A stretch of 64,000 bases of DNA, from assembly GCF_013410545.1 (NCBI RefSeq), contig NZ_JACCFV010000001.1:1674001-1738000 (forward strand). Direction: 5' to 3'. Shown here piece after piece: positions 8,643 through 18,092 of the stretch. Source of the DNA: Pseudoclavibacter chungangensis. GTDB lineage: Bacteria; Actinomycetota; Actinomycetes; Actinomycetales; Microbacteriaceae. Position numbers and translations under genes: made by a program. Numbering within the stretch: the stretch's first letter is position 1; each line of letters begins with the position of its first letter. Under the pieces are notes generated by a model. That model was not told the origin of the DNA and did no database searches. It saw only the letters and a list, made by a program, of their open reading frames with translations.

Positions 8643-9227
8643 TCAGACCTGGATTCCCCGATCGGCCGCGACGCCGTCCCAGCCGCGTCGGTAGAGCGGC
8701 ACGAGCATCGCCCAGGTGAAGAGGGCGCAGATCACGAACGTGACCGTGAGCACCCGCGTGACGTCCTCGATGCCGCCCGACACGAGGAACGAGACGAACG
8801 CGGCGGCCGCGCCCGCGGCGACGGCGTCCCCCGCCGCGAGCCGGAGGACGTCCCGCCGCGCGTACCGTCTCGTGCCCGAGGACACCCAGCGCAGGATCGC
8901 GATCGCGAGGATCGCCGCGACGCACGCGGCGGCGACGAGGACGAACCAACCGCCGAGCAGGCCGCCGAACCCGAGTCGCTCGAGCTGCGAGCGACCGACG
9001 GGGGTCCCGAGGAACGGGATGAGCACGAGCATCCCGACGACGAGGAGGGCCGGTGCCACGAACCGGGCCGACGTGAGGAATCCCGGTCGGAACGCGGCGA
9101 CCTCGAGTCGCGCGGGCTCGTCGGCCGCCGGATGGCGGGTCGAGCGTCCGGCGTCCCGTGTCACACGGTCGACGTCGTCGCGTCGTGGCAGTTCGTTGTC
9201 GTCGTGGGCTCGTCGGCGTGAGGGCAC
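8643..9227 (-). CDS. Hypothetical four-helix membrane protein
   Basis: A 194-aa protein with an Arg/Asp-rich cytoplasmic N-terminus of about 50 residues and four hydrophobic segments, at about residues 53-70, 88-110, 132-150 and 158-178. No domain is recognised. The GTG start has no Shine-Dalgarno site; instead TACACT lies 6 nt upstream (9234-9239), suggesting a leaderless transcript. It is followed after 7 bp by the NTF2-like gene. Confidence 0.65.
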   Translation of the reverse strand: MPSRRRAHDDNELPRRDDVDRVTRDAGRSTRHPAADEPARLEVAAFRPGFLTSARFVAPALLVVGMLVLIPFLGTPVGRSQLERLGFGGLLGGWFVLVAAACVAAILAIAILRWVSSGTRRYARRDVLRLAAGDAVAAGAAAAFVSFLVSGGIEDVTRVLTVTFVICALFTWAMLVPLYRRGWDGVAADRGIQV

Positions 9228-9233
9228 GGCGAC

Positions 9234-9239
9234 AGTGTA
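9234..9239 (-). promoter_or_regulatory. Predicted -10 element, leaderless start
   Basis: TACACT on the minus strand ends 6 nt before GTG 9227, so the +1 would fall at or next to the start codon. No ribosome-binding site is present. This is one of several such arrangements in the window. Confidence 0.45.
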
Positions 9240-9272
9240 CGGCGGCCGGGCGAACCGACGGACGGCGCGAGG

Positions 9273-9563
9273 TTACTTCCGCACCGCTCGCGCACCGCGG
9301 CGCGTGCTGAGCGCGCCCCAGACGACGAGGACGACGAGCGCACCCAGGATCGCGGAGAGCCACGTCCAGAGGCTCGTGAATCCGGCGTCCTCGACCCGGA
9401 ACACGAGGCCCGCGAGTGCACCACCGAGCATCGCACCGAGCACCCCCAGGGGCATCGTGACCCAGAACCCACCACCGCGCCGGCCGGGTACGACGAGCTT
9501 GGCGACGGCGCCCGCCACGAGCCCCACGACGAGCCAGCTGAGCCACGCGAGTTCGAACAACAT
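9273..9563 (-). CDS. GlsB/YeaQ/YmgE family stress-response membrane protein
   Basis: A 96-aa very hydrophobic protein with three TM helices and the family's Gly-rich signature: WLVVGLVAGAVAKLV, then GRRGGGFWVTMPLGVLGA. The family (also called transglycosylase-associated) is linked to stress tolerance but has no defined activity. The ATG follows a strong GGAGGGG site. It stands alone between the flotillin terminator and the membrane-protein operon. Confidence 0.88.
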   Translation of the reverse strand: MLFELAWLSWLVVGLVAGAVAKLVVPGRRGGGFWVTMPLGVLGAMLGGALAGLVFRVEDAGFTSLWTWLSAILGALVVLVVWGALSTRRGARAVRK

Positions 9564-9629
9564 CGTCCCCTCCTCCGACGCGCTCGGGGTCGTCCCGTGA
9601 TGGCCAGCACGCTACCGATCACGGGGACG

Positions 9630-9678
9630 CCGCGGGCCGGGTGCCGATAACGATTCGTCATCGACACCCGGCCCGCGG
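9630..9678 (-). terminator. Rho-independent-type terminator after flotillin
   Basis: Perfect 14-bp arms (CCGCGGGCCGGGTG / CACCCGGCCCGCGG) plus an inner CGAT/ATCG pairing, starting 10 bp beyond the flotillin stop. There is no T-tract, as in the other hairpins here. Confidence 0.6.
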
Positions 9679-9687
9679 GAGGGACAC

Positions 9688-11169
9688 TCAGTCCGTCGTG
9701 TCGCTCGGTTCCGTCGTGGCTCGCTCGCGCCGACCGAATCCCGACGTCTCGCCGACACTCCCGAGGAGCGTCTGCAGGTCGATGCCGGTGAGCGACTTGA
9801 GGACCTCCGAGCCCTCGCCGAGCACCTGTCCGACCGTCTTCGTGACGGCCGACGCACCATCGGTCGAGACGACCGTGAGCGTGTCGATGTTGCCGACGGG
9901 CTCGGCCGCCGCGCGCACGATCTCGGGCAGACGCGAGATGATCTCCTGCGCGAGCGCAGCCTCACCGTACTTGCGCAGCGCCTCGGCCTTCGCGTCGGTC
10001 GCCTTCGCCTCCGCGACACCCTCCGCCTCGATCGCGGCTGCCTTCGCTTCACCCTCGGCCCGGATACCGGCCGCGAACGCGATCTGCCGGTCGCGCTCCG
10101 CCTCACCGGCGTAGCGCACCGCCGTGGCGGCGGCCTCGGCGTCCTGCACGGCCGCGACCTTGTTCGCCTCGGCCGTCCGGGTGCGCTTGTAGACCTCGGC
10201 GTCGGTCGCCGCGTTCTCCGTGTCGCGACGCGCGTTCGCATCCTGCACCTGTGCGTAGGCCTGCGCCTCGGCGGGCTTGCGGACCTCGATGTCGAGCTTC
10301 TCCTGGGTCACGCGCGCCTGCTCGGCGAGCGCCTCGCGCTCCTGCTGTGCGACGAGGCGGTCCTGCTCGGCCCGGGCGAACTGTCCGGCGGCGTCGGCCT
10401 CGGCGTTCGCGCGATCGGTCTCGGCCTTGATCGACGCCTGGCGCAGGCGCAGTTCCTTCTCGCGCTCGGCGATCCGCTCGGACGCCTCGATCTTCGCGAA
10501 CTCGGACACCCGGGCCGCCTCGGCCTCGCTGACCTCGGCGACCTGACGGGCACGAGCGGACTCGGAGCGCCCCAGGTTCTGCAGGTAGTCGCTGCCGGGC
10601 GTCGAGATGTCCGAGATGTTGAGGAGGTCGACCTGGAGACCCTGCTCGATGAGGTCCGCCTTCGTCTCGGCGACGACGCGATCGGAGAGCGACTTGCGGT
10701 CCGAGATGATCTGCTCGATCGTCATGTCGCCCACGATGGAGCGCAGCGACCCCTCGAGGGACTCGCGGATGATGTCGTTGAGGCCCTGCTGCTGGTCGAG
10801 GAAGCGCTGCGCGGCGCGGCGCACGCCGTCCTCGCTGCCCGACACCTTGAAGTTGATCGAGGCCTTGATCGCGATCTTGATGCGGTTCTTGTCGACACCC
10901 TCGACCTGGATGCCGATCTGTCGCTGTTCGAGCGACATCGCGAAGCCCTGCTGCAGGATCGGCCAGACGAACGTGCGACCGCCGATGACGACGCGCTGGC
11001 CCGTGAGGTCGGCGGAGCCCTTCACGCCGGCGCCGCGGCCGACGATGATGAGCGCCTCGTTGGGGGGCACCCGGCGGATACGGGAGGAGATGAACACGGC
11101 GAGCGCGACGAGGGCGATGACGATCACGATGACCGCGAGCACCCCGACGTTGTCGGTGATGAAGTCCAT
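9688..11169 (-). CDS. Flotillin-like SPFH/PHB-domain protein
   Basis: A 493-aa flotillin (YuaG/FloT-like). An N-terminal TM segment at about residues 7-27 is followed by the SPFH/band-7 domain (about 30-200). A long Ala/Glu/Arg-rich coiled coil (about 210-400) follows, and the C-terminal part has the flotillin-type KYGEAALAQEIISRLPEI. Flotillins scaffold membrane microdomains and affect fluidity and secretion. ATG 11169 has AGAAGGA upstream; earlier in-frame codons lie inside the gap. The NfeD-like gene precedes it by 43 bp, the usual pairing in bacteria. Confidence 0.9.
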   Translation of the reverse strand: MDFITDNVGVLAVIVIVIALVALAVFISSRIRRVPPNEALIIVGRGAGVKGSADLTGQRVVIGGRTFVWPILQQGFAMSLEQRQIGIQVEGVDKNRIKIAIKASINFKVSGSEDGVRRAAQRFLDQQQGLNDIIRESLEGSLRSIVGDMTIEQIISDRKSLSDRVVAETKADLIEQGLQVDLLNISDISTPGSDYLQNLGRSESARARQVAEVSEAEAARVSEFAKIEASERIAEREKELRLRQASIKAETDRANAEADAAGQFARAEQDRLVAQQEREALAEQARVTQEKLDIEVRKPAEAQAYAQVQDANARRDTENAATDAEVYKRTRTAEANKVAAVQDAEAAATAVRYAGEAERDRQIAFAAGIRAEGEAKAAAIEAEGVAEAKATDAKAEALRKYGEAALAQEIISRLPEIVRAAAEPVGNIDTLTVVSTDGASAVTKTVGQVLGEGSEVLKSLTGIDLQTLLGSVGETSGFGRRERATTEPSDTTD

Positions 11170-11212
11170 GTGGGTCCTTCTCGGTAGTCGGGAGGGGGGG
11201 GTCTGGATTCGG

Positions 11213-11707
11213 TCAGTGCGACGTCGCGTCGGGCACGACACCCGTCACGAGCGGCTCCACCTTGATGCGCGAGCCGAACGCCTGGACGACGCGGATGCGG
11301 GTGCCCTCGCTGATGGGTTCGTCCGCGAACGCCTGACGACGCTCGATCTCGCCCGCCGCGTCGAGGGCGACCTCGCCGCTCGCGGACGTGATGTCGGATT
11401 TCGCGATCCCCGTGTCACCGGTCACGTCGCGGGCCTCACCGTCGCTCGAGCGCGCGAGACTGCGGATGAGCAGCGCCGAGCCGATGTACGCGACGAGACC
11501 GATCCCGATCGCGATGACGTAGGCCCACACGATGTCGAGCGAGAGGCTCGTCGCGAGTGCCCCGGACGCGCCGAAGACCGTGAGCGCGATCGCGATCCCG
11601 GGGATCGAGATGAACCCGCCGCCGTCGAGGTCGAACAGTCCGTCGAACAGGAAAGACACGACGAGCAGCGCGAGACCGATCGCACCGATGATGATGAACA
11701 CGGTCAT
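11213..11707 (-). CDS. NfeD-like membrane protein (flotillin partner)
   Basis: A 164-aa protein with about three TM segments (residues 1-20, 33-50, 58-80) followed by a soluble OB-fold-like domain (GDTGIAKSDITSASGEVALD ...). This is the short NfeD class that lacks the ClpP-like protease domain and is found beside flotillin genes, where it is thought to act as an assembly partner. The ATG follows GGAGGGG. It probably forms an operon with the flotillin gene downstream. Confidence 0.85.
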   Translation of the reverse strand: MTVFIIIGAIGLALLVVSFLFDGLFDLDGGGFISIPGIAIALTVFGASGALATSLSLDIVWAYVIAIGIGLVAYIGSALLIRSLARSSDGEARDVTGDTGIAKSDITSASGEVALDAAGEIERRQAFADEPISEGTRIRVVQAFGSRIKVEPLVTGVVPDATSH

Positions 11708-11810
11708 GTGGTCGAGCCCCTCCTCGCACGCTCCGGCACGACGTCGCCGCCGAATATGCTGCGAGTCTACCGAGCGCGGCGAGGAGGGGCTTCATTCCAC
11801 GGAGTGAGCT

Positions 11811-12554
11811 TCAGTCCTCCCCGAAGCCCGATTCGATGAGCCCGGCGACGGCGTCGACCGCGGCGGCCGCGTCCGCCCCGCTCGCCCGGACCTCGAGTTC
11901 GTCGCCGCGCTTGGACCCGAGCGCGACGACCGCGAGGATGCTCTTCGCGTTCGCACCGCCGACCGTGATGTCGGCGTCGAACGTCGACGCCGTCTTCACG
12001 AGCTCGGCCGCGGGACGCGCGTGCACGCCCATCTCGTTGACGACGCGCACGGTGCGGACGACCGTGCCGTCGTCGTGCGTGGCGTCGCCCGCGGCGTCGC
12101 TCCCGGCGACGGCGGTCGTGTCCGACGCCGGTTCGGGCGGGGCAGGCGCGTCGGCGGGGGCCGCCCGCCCCCAGGCGCCCTCGGCGGCGGCGACGACCGC
12201 CGCGAGGTCCTGCCCCTGCTGTGCAGCGACACCGGCGACGACCGCGCCCTCGACGAGCGGGGCGTCGGCGATCCGGACGAGCTCGCGCTCGTCGTCGTCG
12301 AGCACGTCGAGCACGGTCTCGCTCGTGAGCACGGCGGAGCCGAGATCGCACAGGACGACGACACCGGAGCCGTCGGAGGCCGACAGGGCTCGGTGGACGG
12401 CGCCCTCGACGCGATCGAAGCTCGTCCCGATCCCGTCCTCGTCCGTCCCGCCGGCCGCCTCGAGCGGCACCGCGCCGGCCATCTGCCGCGTGATCTCGAC
12501 GACCCCGCGCGCGACGTCGGCGGAGTGCGACACGAACACGAGCGCGACGGTCAT
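11811..12554 (-). CDS. dhaM: PTS-dependent dihydroxyacetone kinase phosphotransferase subunit DhaM
   Basis: A 247-aa two-domain protein. The N-terminal EIIA-mannose-type domain (about 1-130) has His10 (VSHSADVA). After an Ala/Pro linker, an HPr domain (about 165-247) has its active His in GVHARPAAEL. It lacks the truncated EI domain found in E. coli DhaM. It passes phosphate from the general PTS to ADP bound in DhaL. The start overlaps the dhaL stop (ATGA); order dhaK-dhaL-dhaM. Confidence 0.93.
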   Translation of the reverse strand: MTVALVFVSHSADVARGVVEITRQMAGAVPLEAAGGTDEDGIGTSFDRVEGAVHRALSASDGSGVVVLCDLGSAVLTSETVLDVLDDDERELVRIADAPLVEGAVVAGVAAQQGQDLAAVVAAAEGAWGRAAPADAPAPPEPASDTTAVAGSDAAGDATHDDGTVVRTVRVVNEMGVHARPAAELVKTASTFDADITVGGANAKSILAVVALGSKRGDELEVRASGADAAAAVDAVAGLIESGFGED

Positions 12555-13189
12555 GCGTTCGCCTCCGCGGCCGCCGCGGCGGCCTCGAGGATGTACGCCG
12601 TCGACTGGGCACCCGGGTCGCGGTGACCGGCGCTGCGCTCACCGAGGTAGCTGGCGCGCCCCTTCCGGGCGACGAGCGGCTCGGTCGCGACGGCGCCGGC
12701 CGCCGCCGCGTCGGCGGCGGCCCTGAGTGCCGCGACGGGGTCGTCCCCCGCTGCCGCCGCCGCGTCGACCGCGGGCGTCCAGGCGTCGATCATCGTCTTG
12801 TCGCCCGGCTCGGCCTTGCCGCGGAGGACGATGCCGTCCCGCGCGGCGGTCAGGAACGCCACGATCGCGGCACCGTCGAGTTCGTCGAGCCCCTTGATCG
12901 CCGTGCTCCCCTTGAGGAACGCCGTTCCGTAGAGCGGCCCGGCGGCTCCGCCGACCGTCGAGATGAGCGTCGTCGCGACGAGCTTGAGGACGTCACCCGG
13001 CGTCGCGTCCGCGGCCGACGCGTCGAGCTTCGCGACGACCGCGCGGAACCCGCGGTCGAGGTTCTCGCCGTGGTCGCCGTCACCGATGTCGCGGTCGAGG
13101 TGCGTGAGCTCCTGCTTGTGCTCCTCGACGAGTGCCGCCGCGCGGCGCGTCCAGTCGACGGCCCATGCGGTTCCGAGTGCCATGGTCAT
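12551..13189 (-). CDS. dhaL: Dihydroxyacetone kinase ADP-binding subunit DhaL
   Basis: A 212-aa all-helical subunit with the Mg-ADP site [10 protein letters not shown] near residue 36 and further on [15 protein letters not shown]. In the PTS-dependent enzyme the nucleotide is a permanently bound cofactor that DhaM re-phosphorylates, and DhaL hands the phosphate to dihydroxyacetone on DhaK. Four-base overlaps with both dhaK and dhaM show translational coupling. Confidence 0.94.
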   Translation of the reverse strand: MTMALGTAWAVDWTRRAAALVEEHKQELTHLDRDIGDGDHGENLDRGFRAVVAKLDASAADATPGDVLKLVATTLISTVGGAAGPLYGTAFLKGSTAIKGLDELDGAAIVAFLTAARDGIVLRGKAEPGDKTMIDAWTPAVDAAAAAGDDPVAALRAAADAAAAGAVATEPLVARKGRASYLGERSAGHRDPGAQSTAYILEAAAAAAEANA

Positions 13190-14187
13190 CGCCCCCAGCG
13201 GAGGGCCGCGGTCTCGACGGGCGCGTCCCAGAGTTCGGTCAGTTCGTCGTCGAGCTTGAGCACCGTGATCGACGCCCCCTGCATCTCGAGGGACGTCGTG
13301 TAGTCGCCCACGAGGTGGCGCGTCACGTTGATGCCCCGCTCCGCGAGGACCTCGGCCGCGCGCCGGTAGACGATGTAGAGCTCGATGAGCGGTGTCCCGC
13401 CCATGCCGTTGACGAACAGGAGCACGTCGTCACCCGACTCGAACGGCAGGTCCTCGAGGATCGGCTCGAGCAGGCGATCGACGATCCGGTCGGCCGGCTC
13501 GATCGGGATGCGCGCGCGACCGGGTTCACCGTGGATGCCGATGCCGATCTCGATCTCGTCGTCCGGCAGGTCGAAGCTCGGTTCGCCCGCGTGGGGCACC
13601 GTGCACGCCGTGAGCGCGACGCCCATCGAGCGGACCTGCGCGTTGACGCGCGTCGCGATCGCCGCGACCGCGTCGAGGTCGTCCCCGCGATCGGCTGCGG
13701 CGCCGGCGATCTTCTCGACGAGGACCGTCCCCGCGACACCGCGACGCCCGGCCGTGTAGAGGCTGTCCTTCACCGCGACGTCGTCGTCGACGACGACGCT
13801 GCGCACCTCGATGTCCTCGGCGGCCGCGAGATCGGCCGCCGTCTCGAAGTTGAGGACGTCGCCCGTGTAGTTCTTGACGATGTGCAGGACGCCCCGGCCC
13901 GCGTCGACGGCCTTCGTCGCCGCGACGATGGGATCGGGCGTGGGTGAGGTGAAGACGGGGCCGGGCACGGCCGCGTCGAGCATGCCGGGACCGACGAGTC
14001 CACCGTGCATCGGCTCGTGGCCGCTGCCACCGCCCGACACGATGCCGACCTTGCCCGCGACGGGCGCGTCGGCCCGGACGATGAAGATCGGATCGGTCTC
14101 GACGCGGATCAGGTCCGCGTGCGCGACGGCCATTCCCGCGACGGCCTCCGAAACCACGTCCTCGGGGTCGTTGATGAGTTTCTTCAC
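13186..14187 (-). CDS. dhaK: Dihydroxyacetone kinase substrate-binding subunit DhaK
   Basis: A 333-aa subunit with the [16 protein letters not shown] loop and the His of GIGIHGEPG that holds dihydroxyacetone as a hemiaminal. GTG 14187 (protein start [10 protein letters not shown]) is chosen because it gives the normal family length and has GGAGG 9 nt upstream; the frame remains open to 14253. It is the first gene of dhaKLM and is divergent from glpF, so both sit on one 219-bp control region. Together they convert dihydroxyacetone to its phosphate for glycolysis. Confidence 0.93.
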   Translation of the reverse strand: MKKLINDPEDVVSEAVAGMAVAHADLIRVETDPIFIVRADAPVAGKVGIVSGGGSGHEPMHGGLVGPGMLDAAVPGPVFTSPTPDPIVAATKAVDAGRGVLHIVKNYTGDVLNFETAADLAAAEDIEVRSVVVDDDVAVKDSLYTAGRRGVAGTVLVEKIAGAAADRGDDLDAVAAIATRVNAQVRSMGVALTACTVPHAGEPSFDLPDDEIEIGIGIHGEPGRARIPIEPADRIVDRLLEPILEDLPFESGDDVLLFVNGMGGTPLIELYIVYRRAAEVLAERGINVTRHLVGDYTTSLEMQGASITVLKLDDELTELWDAPVETAALRWGR

Positions 14188-14336
14188 GGTACGTTGCCTC
14201 CATGGTGCCAGGCGGACGGGCTCCGCCGTCTGCCCGAACACTATCGCTCCCACATGACGGCGGGCAGTGGCGTCGACCGGGCTGTCGGATATCGAGAAAA
14301 GTGAAGATCAGCGTGCCGAAACGCACCCCGTGCAGA

Positions 14337-14342
14337 TATGGT
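14337..14342 (+). promoter_or_regulatory. Predicted glpF promoter -10
   Basis: TATGGT, with a weak -35-like TGCCGA 17 nt upstream (14314-14319). The +1 would fall near 14349, the first base of two adjacent hairpins. The rest of the dhaK-glpF gap shows no clear known operator. Confidence 0.35.
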
Positions 14343-14348
14343 GACTTC

Positions 14349-14378
14349 GCACCCGAGGGTGCCCGGCACAGGTGCCGG
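14349..14378. repeat. Two back-to-back palindromes in the glpF leader
   Basis: GCACCC-GA-GGGTGC (14349-14362) is followed without a gap by CCGGCAC-AG-GTGCCGG (14363-14378). Both have perfect arms. They lie 28 bp upstream of the glpF start and could be hairpins at the mRNA 5' end or operator sites. Confidence 0.5.
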
Positions 14379-14406
14379 TTCTGCACTTACAGAAAGGCCT
14401 CCCACA

Positions 14407-15180
14407 ATGAATCTGGGACTCATCTTCGTCTCGGAGGCCGTCGGTACGACGCTGCTCCTCCTGTTGGGTTGCGGTGTCGTCGCCAACGTGGCCCTCAAGG
14501 GCACGAAGGGCAACGGCGGCGGCTTCCTCCTCGTCAACTGGGGCTGGGGTCTCGCCGTGTTCGTCGGCGTGCTCACGTCGGCCTACTCGGGCGGTCACCT
14601 CAACCCCGCCGTCACGATCGGTGTCGCGATCAACAACGCCGCGACCGGCGGGACCGTCGACTTCGCCGACATCGCCGTGCGCATCCTCGCCCAGATGCTC
14701 GGCGCCATCCTCGGCGCCGTGCTGTGCTGGCTGGCCTACAAGCAGCACTTCGACGAGGAGCCGGACCCCGCCGCGAAGCTCGGCGTCTTCGCGACCGGCC
14801 CCGCGATCCGCAGCTACGGCTGGAACACCGTCACCGAGGCGATCGGCACCTTCGTGCTCGTCTTCGCGGTGATCTCGTTCAAGAACTTCGCGTCGATCCA
14901 CGACACGACCTCGGGCGCGTTCTCGCTCGGCAACCTCGCACCGCTCGCCGTCGCGCTCATCATCGTCGGTATCGGCGCGAGCCTCGGTGGCCCCACGGGG
15001 TACGCCATCAACCCCGCCCGTGACCTCGGACCCCGCATCGCCCACGCGATCCTGCCGATCAAGGGCAAGGGCTCGAGCGACTGGTCGTACGCGTGGGTCC
15101 CGATCGTCGGCCCGCTCATCGGCGGCGCCCTCGGCGGTCTCCTGGGCGTCTGGCTGCTGCCCGCCGCCATCATCCTCTGA
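14407..15180 (+). CDS. glpF: Glycerol uptake facilitator (aquaglyceroporin)
   Basis: A 257-aa MIP-family channel with six TM helices and both pore motifs, HLNPAVT (about residue 65) and INPARDLGPR (about residue 200). The Asp after the second NPA favours glycerol over water-only pores. ATG 14407 follows AAAGG. glpK lies 98 bp downstream on the same strand; the pair imports and traps glycerol as glycerol 3-phosphate. Confidence 0.93.
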   Translation: MNLGLIFVSEAVGTTLLLLLGCGVVANVALKGTKGNGGGFLLVNWGWGLAVFVGVLTSAYSGGHLNPAVTIGVAINNAATGGTVDFADIAVRILAQMLGAILGAVLCWLAYKQHFDEEPDPAAKLGVFATGPAIRSYGWNTVTEAIGTFVLVFAVISFKNFASIHDTTSGAFSLGNLAPLAVALIIVGIGASLGGPTGYAINPARDLGPRIAHAILPIKGKGSSDWSYAWVPIVGPLIGGALGGLLGVWLLPAAIIL

Positions 15181-15278
15181 TCCCACCCGACCGACATCGG
15201 CCGACGCCGGGACGGGTCTCCTCCCAGCGCCGGCCCCCATACTTCTGAACGCATCCACGACGAAGGAGTCACATCACC

Positions 15279-16793
15279 GTGAGCAAGTACGTCATCGCCA
15301 TCGACCAGGGCACCACCTCGAGTCGCGCCATCGTCTTCGACCACTCGGGGTCGATCGTCGCGACCGGTCAACTCGAGCACGAGCAGATCTTCCCCCGTGC
15401 CGGCTGGGTCGAGCACGACGCGAACGAGATCTGGACCAACACGCGCGAGGTCATCGGCCAGGCGCTCGGCAAGGCGAACATCACCCGCCACGACATCGCC
15501 GCGATCGGCATCACCAATCAGCGCGAGACCGCCGTCATCTGGGACAAGAACACGGGTGAGCCCGTGTACAACGCGATCGTCTGGCAGGACGCGCGCACCC
15601 AGTCGATCGTCGACCGACTGGCGGGCGACGAGGGGGTGGACCGGTTCCGTGACACGGTCGGTCTGCCGCTCAACACCTACTTCGCGGGCACGAAGATCGT
15701 CTGGATCCTCGAGAACGTCGAGGGTGTGCGTGAACGGGCCGAGGCGGGCGACCTGCTGTTCGGCACGACCGACACGTGGGTCCTCTGGAACCTCACGGGC
15801 GGGGTGAACGGCGGCGTCCACGCGACCGACGTCACGAACGCGAGCCGCACCCTGTTCATGGATCTGCGGACCCTCGAGTGGGACGACTCGATCCTCGAGG
15901 CCTTCGACGTGCCACGCTCCCTCCTCCCCGAGATCCGCTCGTCGTCCGAGATCTACGGCTACGCGTCGGACAACTCGCTGCTGCGCGAGGTCCCGATCGC
16001 CGGCATCCTCGGCGACCAGCAGGCCGCGACCTTCGGCCAGGCCGCGTTCACACGCGGTGAGGCGAAGAACACGTACGGCACGGGCTCGTTCCTCATCTAC
16101 AACACGGGCGACGAGATCGTGCAGTCCGACAACGGCCTGCTCACGACGGTCTGCTACAAGCTCGGCGACGAGCCCCCGGTGTACGCCCTCGAGGGATCGA
16201 TCGCCGTGACCGGTTCACTCGTGCAATGGTTGCGCGACAATCTCGGTCTCATCGGGAGCGCACCGGAGATCGAGACCCTCGCGAGCTCGGTCGAGGACAA
16301 CGGTGGCACGTACATCGTGCCGGCGTTCTCGGGACTCTTCGCTCCCCACTGGCGATCGGACGCCCGTGGTGCGATCGTCGGCCTCACGCGCTTCGTGAAC
16401 AAGGGGCACATCGCTCGCGCCGCACTCGAGTCGACCGCGTTCCAGACGCGCGACGTGCTCGACGCGTGCAACGCCGACTCCGGTGTGCCGCTCGCCGAGC
16501 TCAAGGTCGACGGCGGCATGGTCGCGAACGACACGCTGATGCAGTTCCAGGCCGACATCCTCGACACCGACGTGGTGCGCCCCAAGGTCACCGAGACGAC
16601 CGCGCTCGGTGCCGCGTACGCGGCCGGTCTCGCGGTGGGCTACTGGAAGGACCTCGACGAGGTCGCCGCGAACTGGCAGGAGGACAAGCGGTGGACGCCG
16701 TCGATCGACGTCGCCGAGCGCGATCGCCTGTACCGCAACTGGCAGAAGGCCGTCACGAAGACCCTCGACTGGGTCGACGAGGACGTCGTCTGA
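15279..16793 (+). CDS. glpK: Glycerol kinase
   Basis: A 504-aa FGGY-family kinase, full family length. The N-terminal phosphate motif [12 protein letters not shown], substrate segment [11 protein letters not shown] and C-terminal [18 protein letters not shown] are all intact. It phosphorylates glycerol at the membrane just after GlpF entry. GTG 15279 is supported by AAGGAG 10 nt upstream. A strong terminator follows. No glpD is visible in the window. Confidence 0.96.
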   Translation: MSKYVIAIDQGTTSSRAIVFDHSGSIVATGQLEHEQIFPRAGWVEHDANEIWTNTREVIGQALGKANITRHDIAAIGITNQRETAVIWDKNTGEPVYNAIVWQDARTQSIVDRLAGDEGVDRFRDTVGLPLNTYFAGTKIVWILENVEGVRERAEAGDLLFGTTDTWVLWNLTGGVNGGVHATDVTNASRTLFMDLRTLEWDDSILEAFDVPRSLLPEIRSSSEIYGYASDNSLLREVPIAGILGDQQAATFGQAAFTRGEAKNTYGTGSFLIYNTGDEIVQSDNGLLTTVCYKLGDEPPVYALEGSIAVTGSLVQWLRDNLGLIGSAPEIETLASSVEDNGGTYIVPAFSGLFAPHWRSDARGAIVGLTRFVNKGHIARAALESTAFQTRDVLDACNADSGVPLAELKVDGGMVANDTLMQFQADILDTDVVRPKVTETTALGAAYAAGLAVGYWKDLDEVAANWQEDKRWTPSIDVAERDRLYRNWQKAVTKTLDWVDEDVV

Positions 16794-16807
16794 CCGACGA
16801 CGCACGA

Positions 16808-16846
16808 CGCCGAAGGGCGGGGATCCTCGATCCCCGCCCTTCGGCG
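16808..16846. terminator. Bidirectional terminator between glpK and trpD
   Basis: A perfect 18-bp GC-rich inverted repeat with a 3-nt loop (CTC), 15 bp after the glpK stop and between two convergent genes. No T-tract. Confidence 0.8.
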
Positions 16847-16889
16847 TCCCTCCGGAACTCCGATCGCTCGGGAGCCCGGTTCGGACGCG

Positions 16890-17945
16890 TCAGGCGCGCG
16901 TGGCCGCGACCCAGTCGTCGAGCAACCGGATCGCACGGCCCTCGTCGATCGCCGCGCGGGCGAGGCCGATCTTCTCGCTGAGCCGCTCGCGGAGAAGCCG
17001 CTCCTGGCTCTCCGGGGTGGTCGCGAGGTCGTGCGCGACCATCCCGGCCGCCGCGTTCAGCAGCACGATGTCACGGACCGCGCCGTCCTGCTCGCCGGCG
17101 AGCACGCGTCGCGCGATCGCAGCGTTGTCGACCGGCGAGCCGCCGAGCAGCTGCTCCATGGGATACGTGTCGAGCCCGACGTCGCGCGGGTGCACGTCGT
17201 GCTCGGTGATCGCCCCGTTCGACACCTCCCAGATGTGTGAGTACCCGGTCACGGTGAGTTCGTCGAGTCCGTCGTCACCGCGGAACACGAGCGCGGCGGC
17301 ACCGCGCGTCCGGAAGACGCCGGTGACGAGCGGGATCGCGTTCGTCTTCGCGACGCCCACGGCCGAGGCCTCCGGGCGTGCGGGATTCGTGAGGGGACCG
17401 AGGAAGTTGAAGACGGTCGAGATCCCGAGTTCCCCGCGCACCGGCGCGGCGTTCGCGAATCCGGGATGGAACAGCGACGCGAAGAGGAACGTCAGCCCCA
17501 CGTCGTGGAAGATCCGCGCGACCCGCTCGGGATCGTCGCTGTGCTCGGCCCCGAGCGCGGTGAGGACGTCCGAGGATCCGGAGCGGGCGCTCGCCGCGCG
17601 GCCCCCGTGCTTGATGACGGGAACGCCCGCACCGGCGCACACGAACGCCGACATCGTCGACACGTTCACCGTGCCGACCATGTCACCACCCGTGCCGACG
17701 ATGTCGAGGGCCCACGGCGTCACGTCCAGCGGAACGGCGTGCGCGAGCGCCGCGTCCCGGAATCCGACGATCTCGTCGACCGTCTCGCCCTTCGCACGCA
17801 GCGCCACGAGGAACGCCGCGAGGCGGGCCTGCGAGACCTGACCCGTGACGATCTGCTCCATCGCCCACGTCGCGTCCGACACCGAGAGGTCCTGTCCGTT
17901 CAGCAGCGACTCGAGCAGTGTGGGCCAGGTGGGCGCGATCGTCAT
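16890..17945 (-). CDS. trpD: Anthranilate phosphoribosyltransferase
   Basis: A 351-aa enzyme of tryptophan synthesis joining anthranilate to PRPP. It has the PRPP loop DIVGTGGDMVGTVNVST (about residue 80), KHGGRAASARSGSSD, and the core FNFLGPLTNPARPEA. It is alone, without other trp genes, next to ctaE; M. tuberculosis has the same trpD-ctaE neighbourhood. The ATG has no ribosome-binding site; TATCGT lies 7 nt upstream, pointing to a leaderless mRNA. Confidence 0.93.
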   Translation of the reverse strand: MTIAPTWPTLLESLLNGQDLSVSDATWAMEQIVTGQVSQARLAAFLVALRAKGETVDEIVGFRDAALAHAVPLDVTPWALDIVGTGGDMVGTVNVSTMSAFVCAGAGVPVIKHGGRAASARSGSSDVLTALGAEHSDDPERVARIFHDVGLTFLFASLFHPGFANAAPVRGELGISTVFNFLGPLTNPARPEASAVGVAKTNAIPLVTGVFRTRGAAALVFRGDDGLDELTVTGYSHIWEVSNGAITEHDVHPRDVGLDTYPMEQLLGGSPVDNAAIARRVLAGEQDGAVRDIVLLNAAAGMVAHDLATTPESQERLLRERLSEKIGLARAAIDEGRAIRLLDDWVAATRA

Positions 17946-17952
17946 GCGCACC

Positions 17953-17958
17953 ACGATA
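17953..17958 (-). promoter_or_regulatory. Predicted -10 of trpD, leaderless start
   Basis: TATCGT on the minus strand ends 7 nt before ATG 17945; no Shine-Dalgarno sequence is present. It is back to back with the ctaE promoter. Confidence 0.45.
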
Positions 17959-18079
17959 GTGCGGCACCGACGCGTCGCGTCCTGCATCATCCGGTGCCGG
18001 GCGGCCCGGCCGCGCCCCGCGTTCCCGGGGCAGCGACGCGCGGGCCGGGCAGAGTGGCGTGGCGATCTGGGAAATCCGA

Positions 18080-18085
18080 CATAAT
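18080..18085 (+). promoter_or_regulatory. Predicted -10 of ctaE-qcrCAB, leaderless start
   Basis: CATAAT ends 7 nt before GTG 18093. An ATG at 18084 overlaps this hexamer and would then not be transcribed, which is one reason to prefer the GTG. Confidence 0.5.
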
Positions 18086-18092
18086 GGGATGC

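Noticed and set aside
11790..11809. Small hairpin just after dhaM as a terminator
   Set aside because: The stem is short and needs wobble pairs; not comparable to the long perfect hairpins elsewhere.
14188..14253. N-terminal extension of dhaK to 14253
   Set aside because: DhaK proteins normally start at the KKLINDP segment; GTG 14187 has a ribosome-binding site and gives family length.
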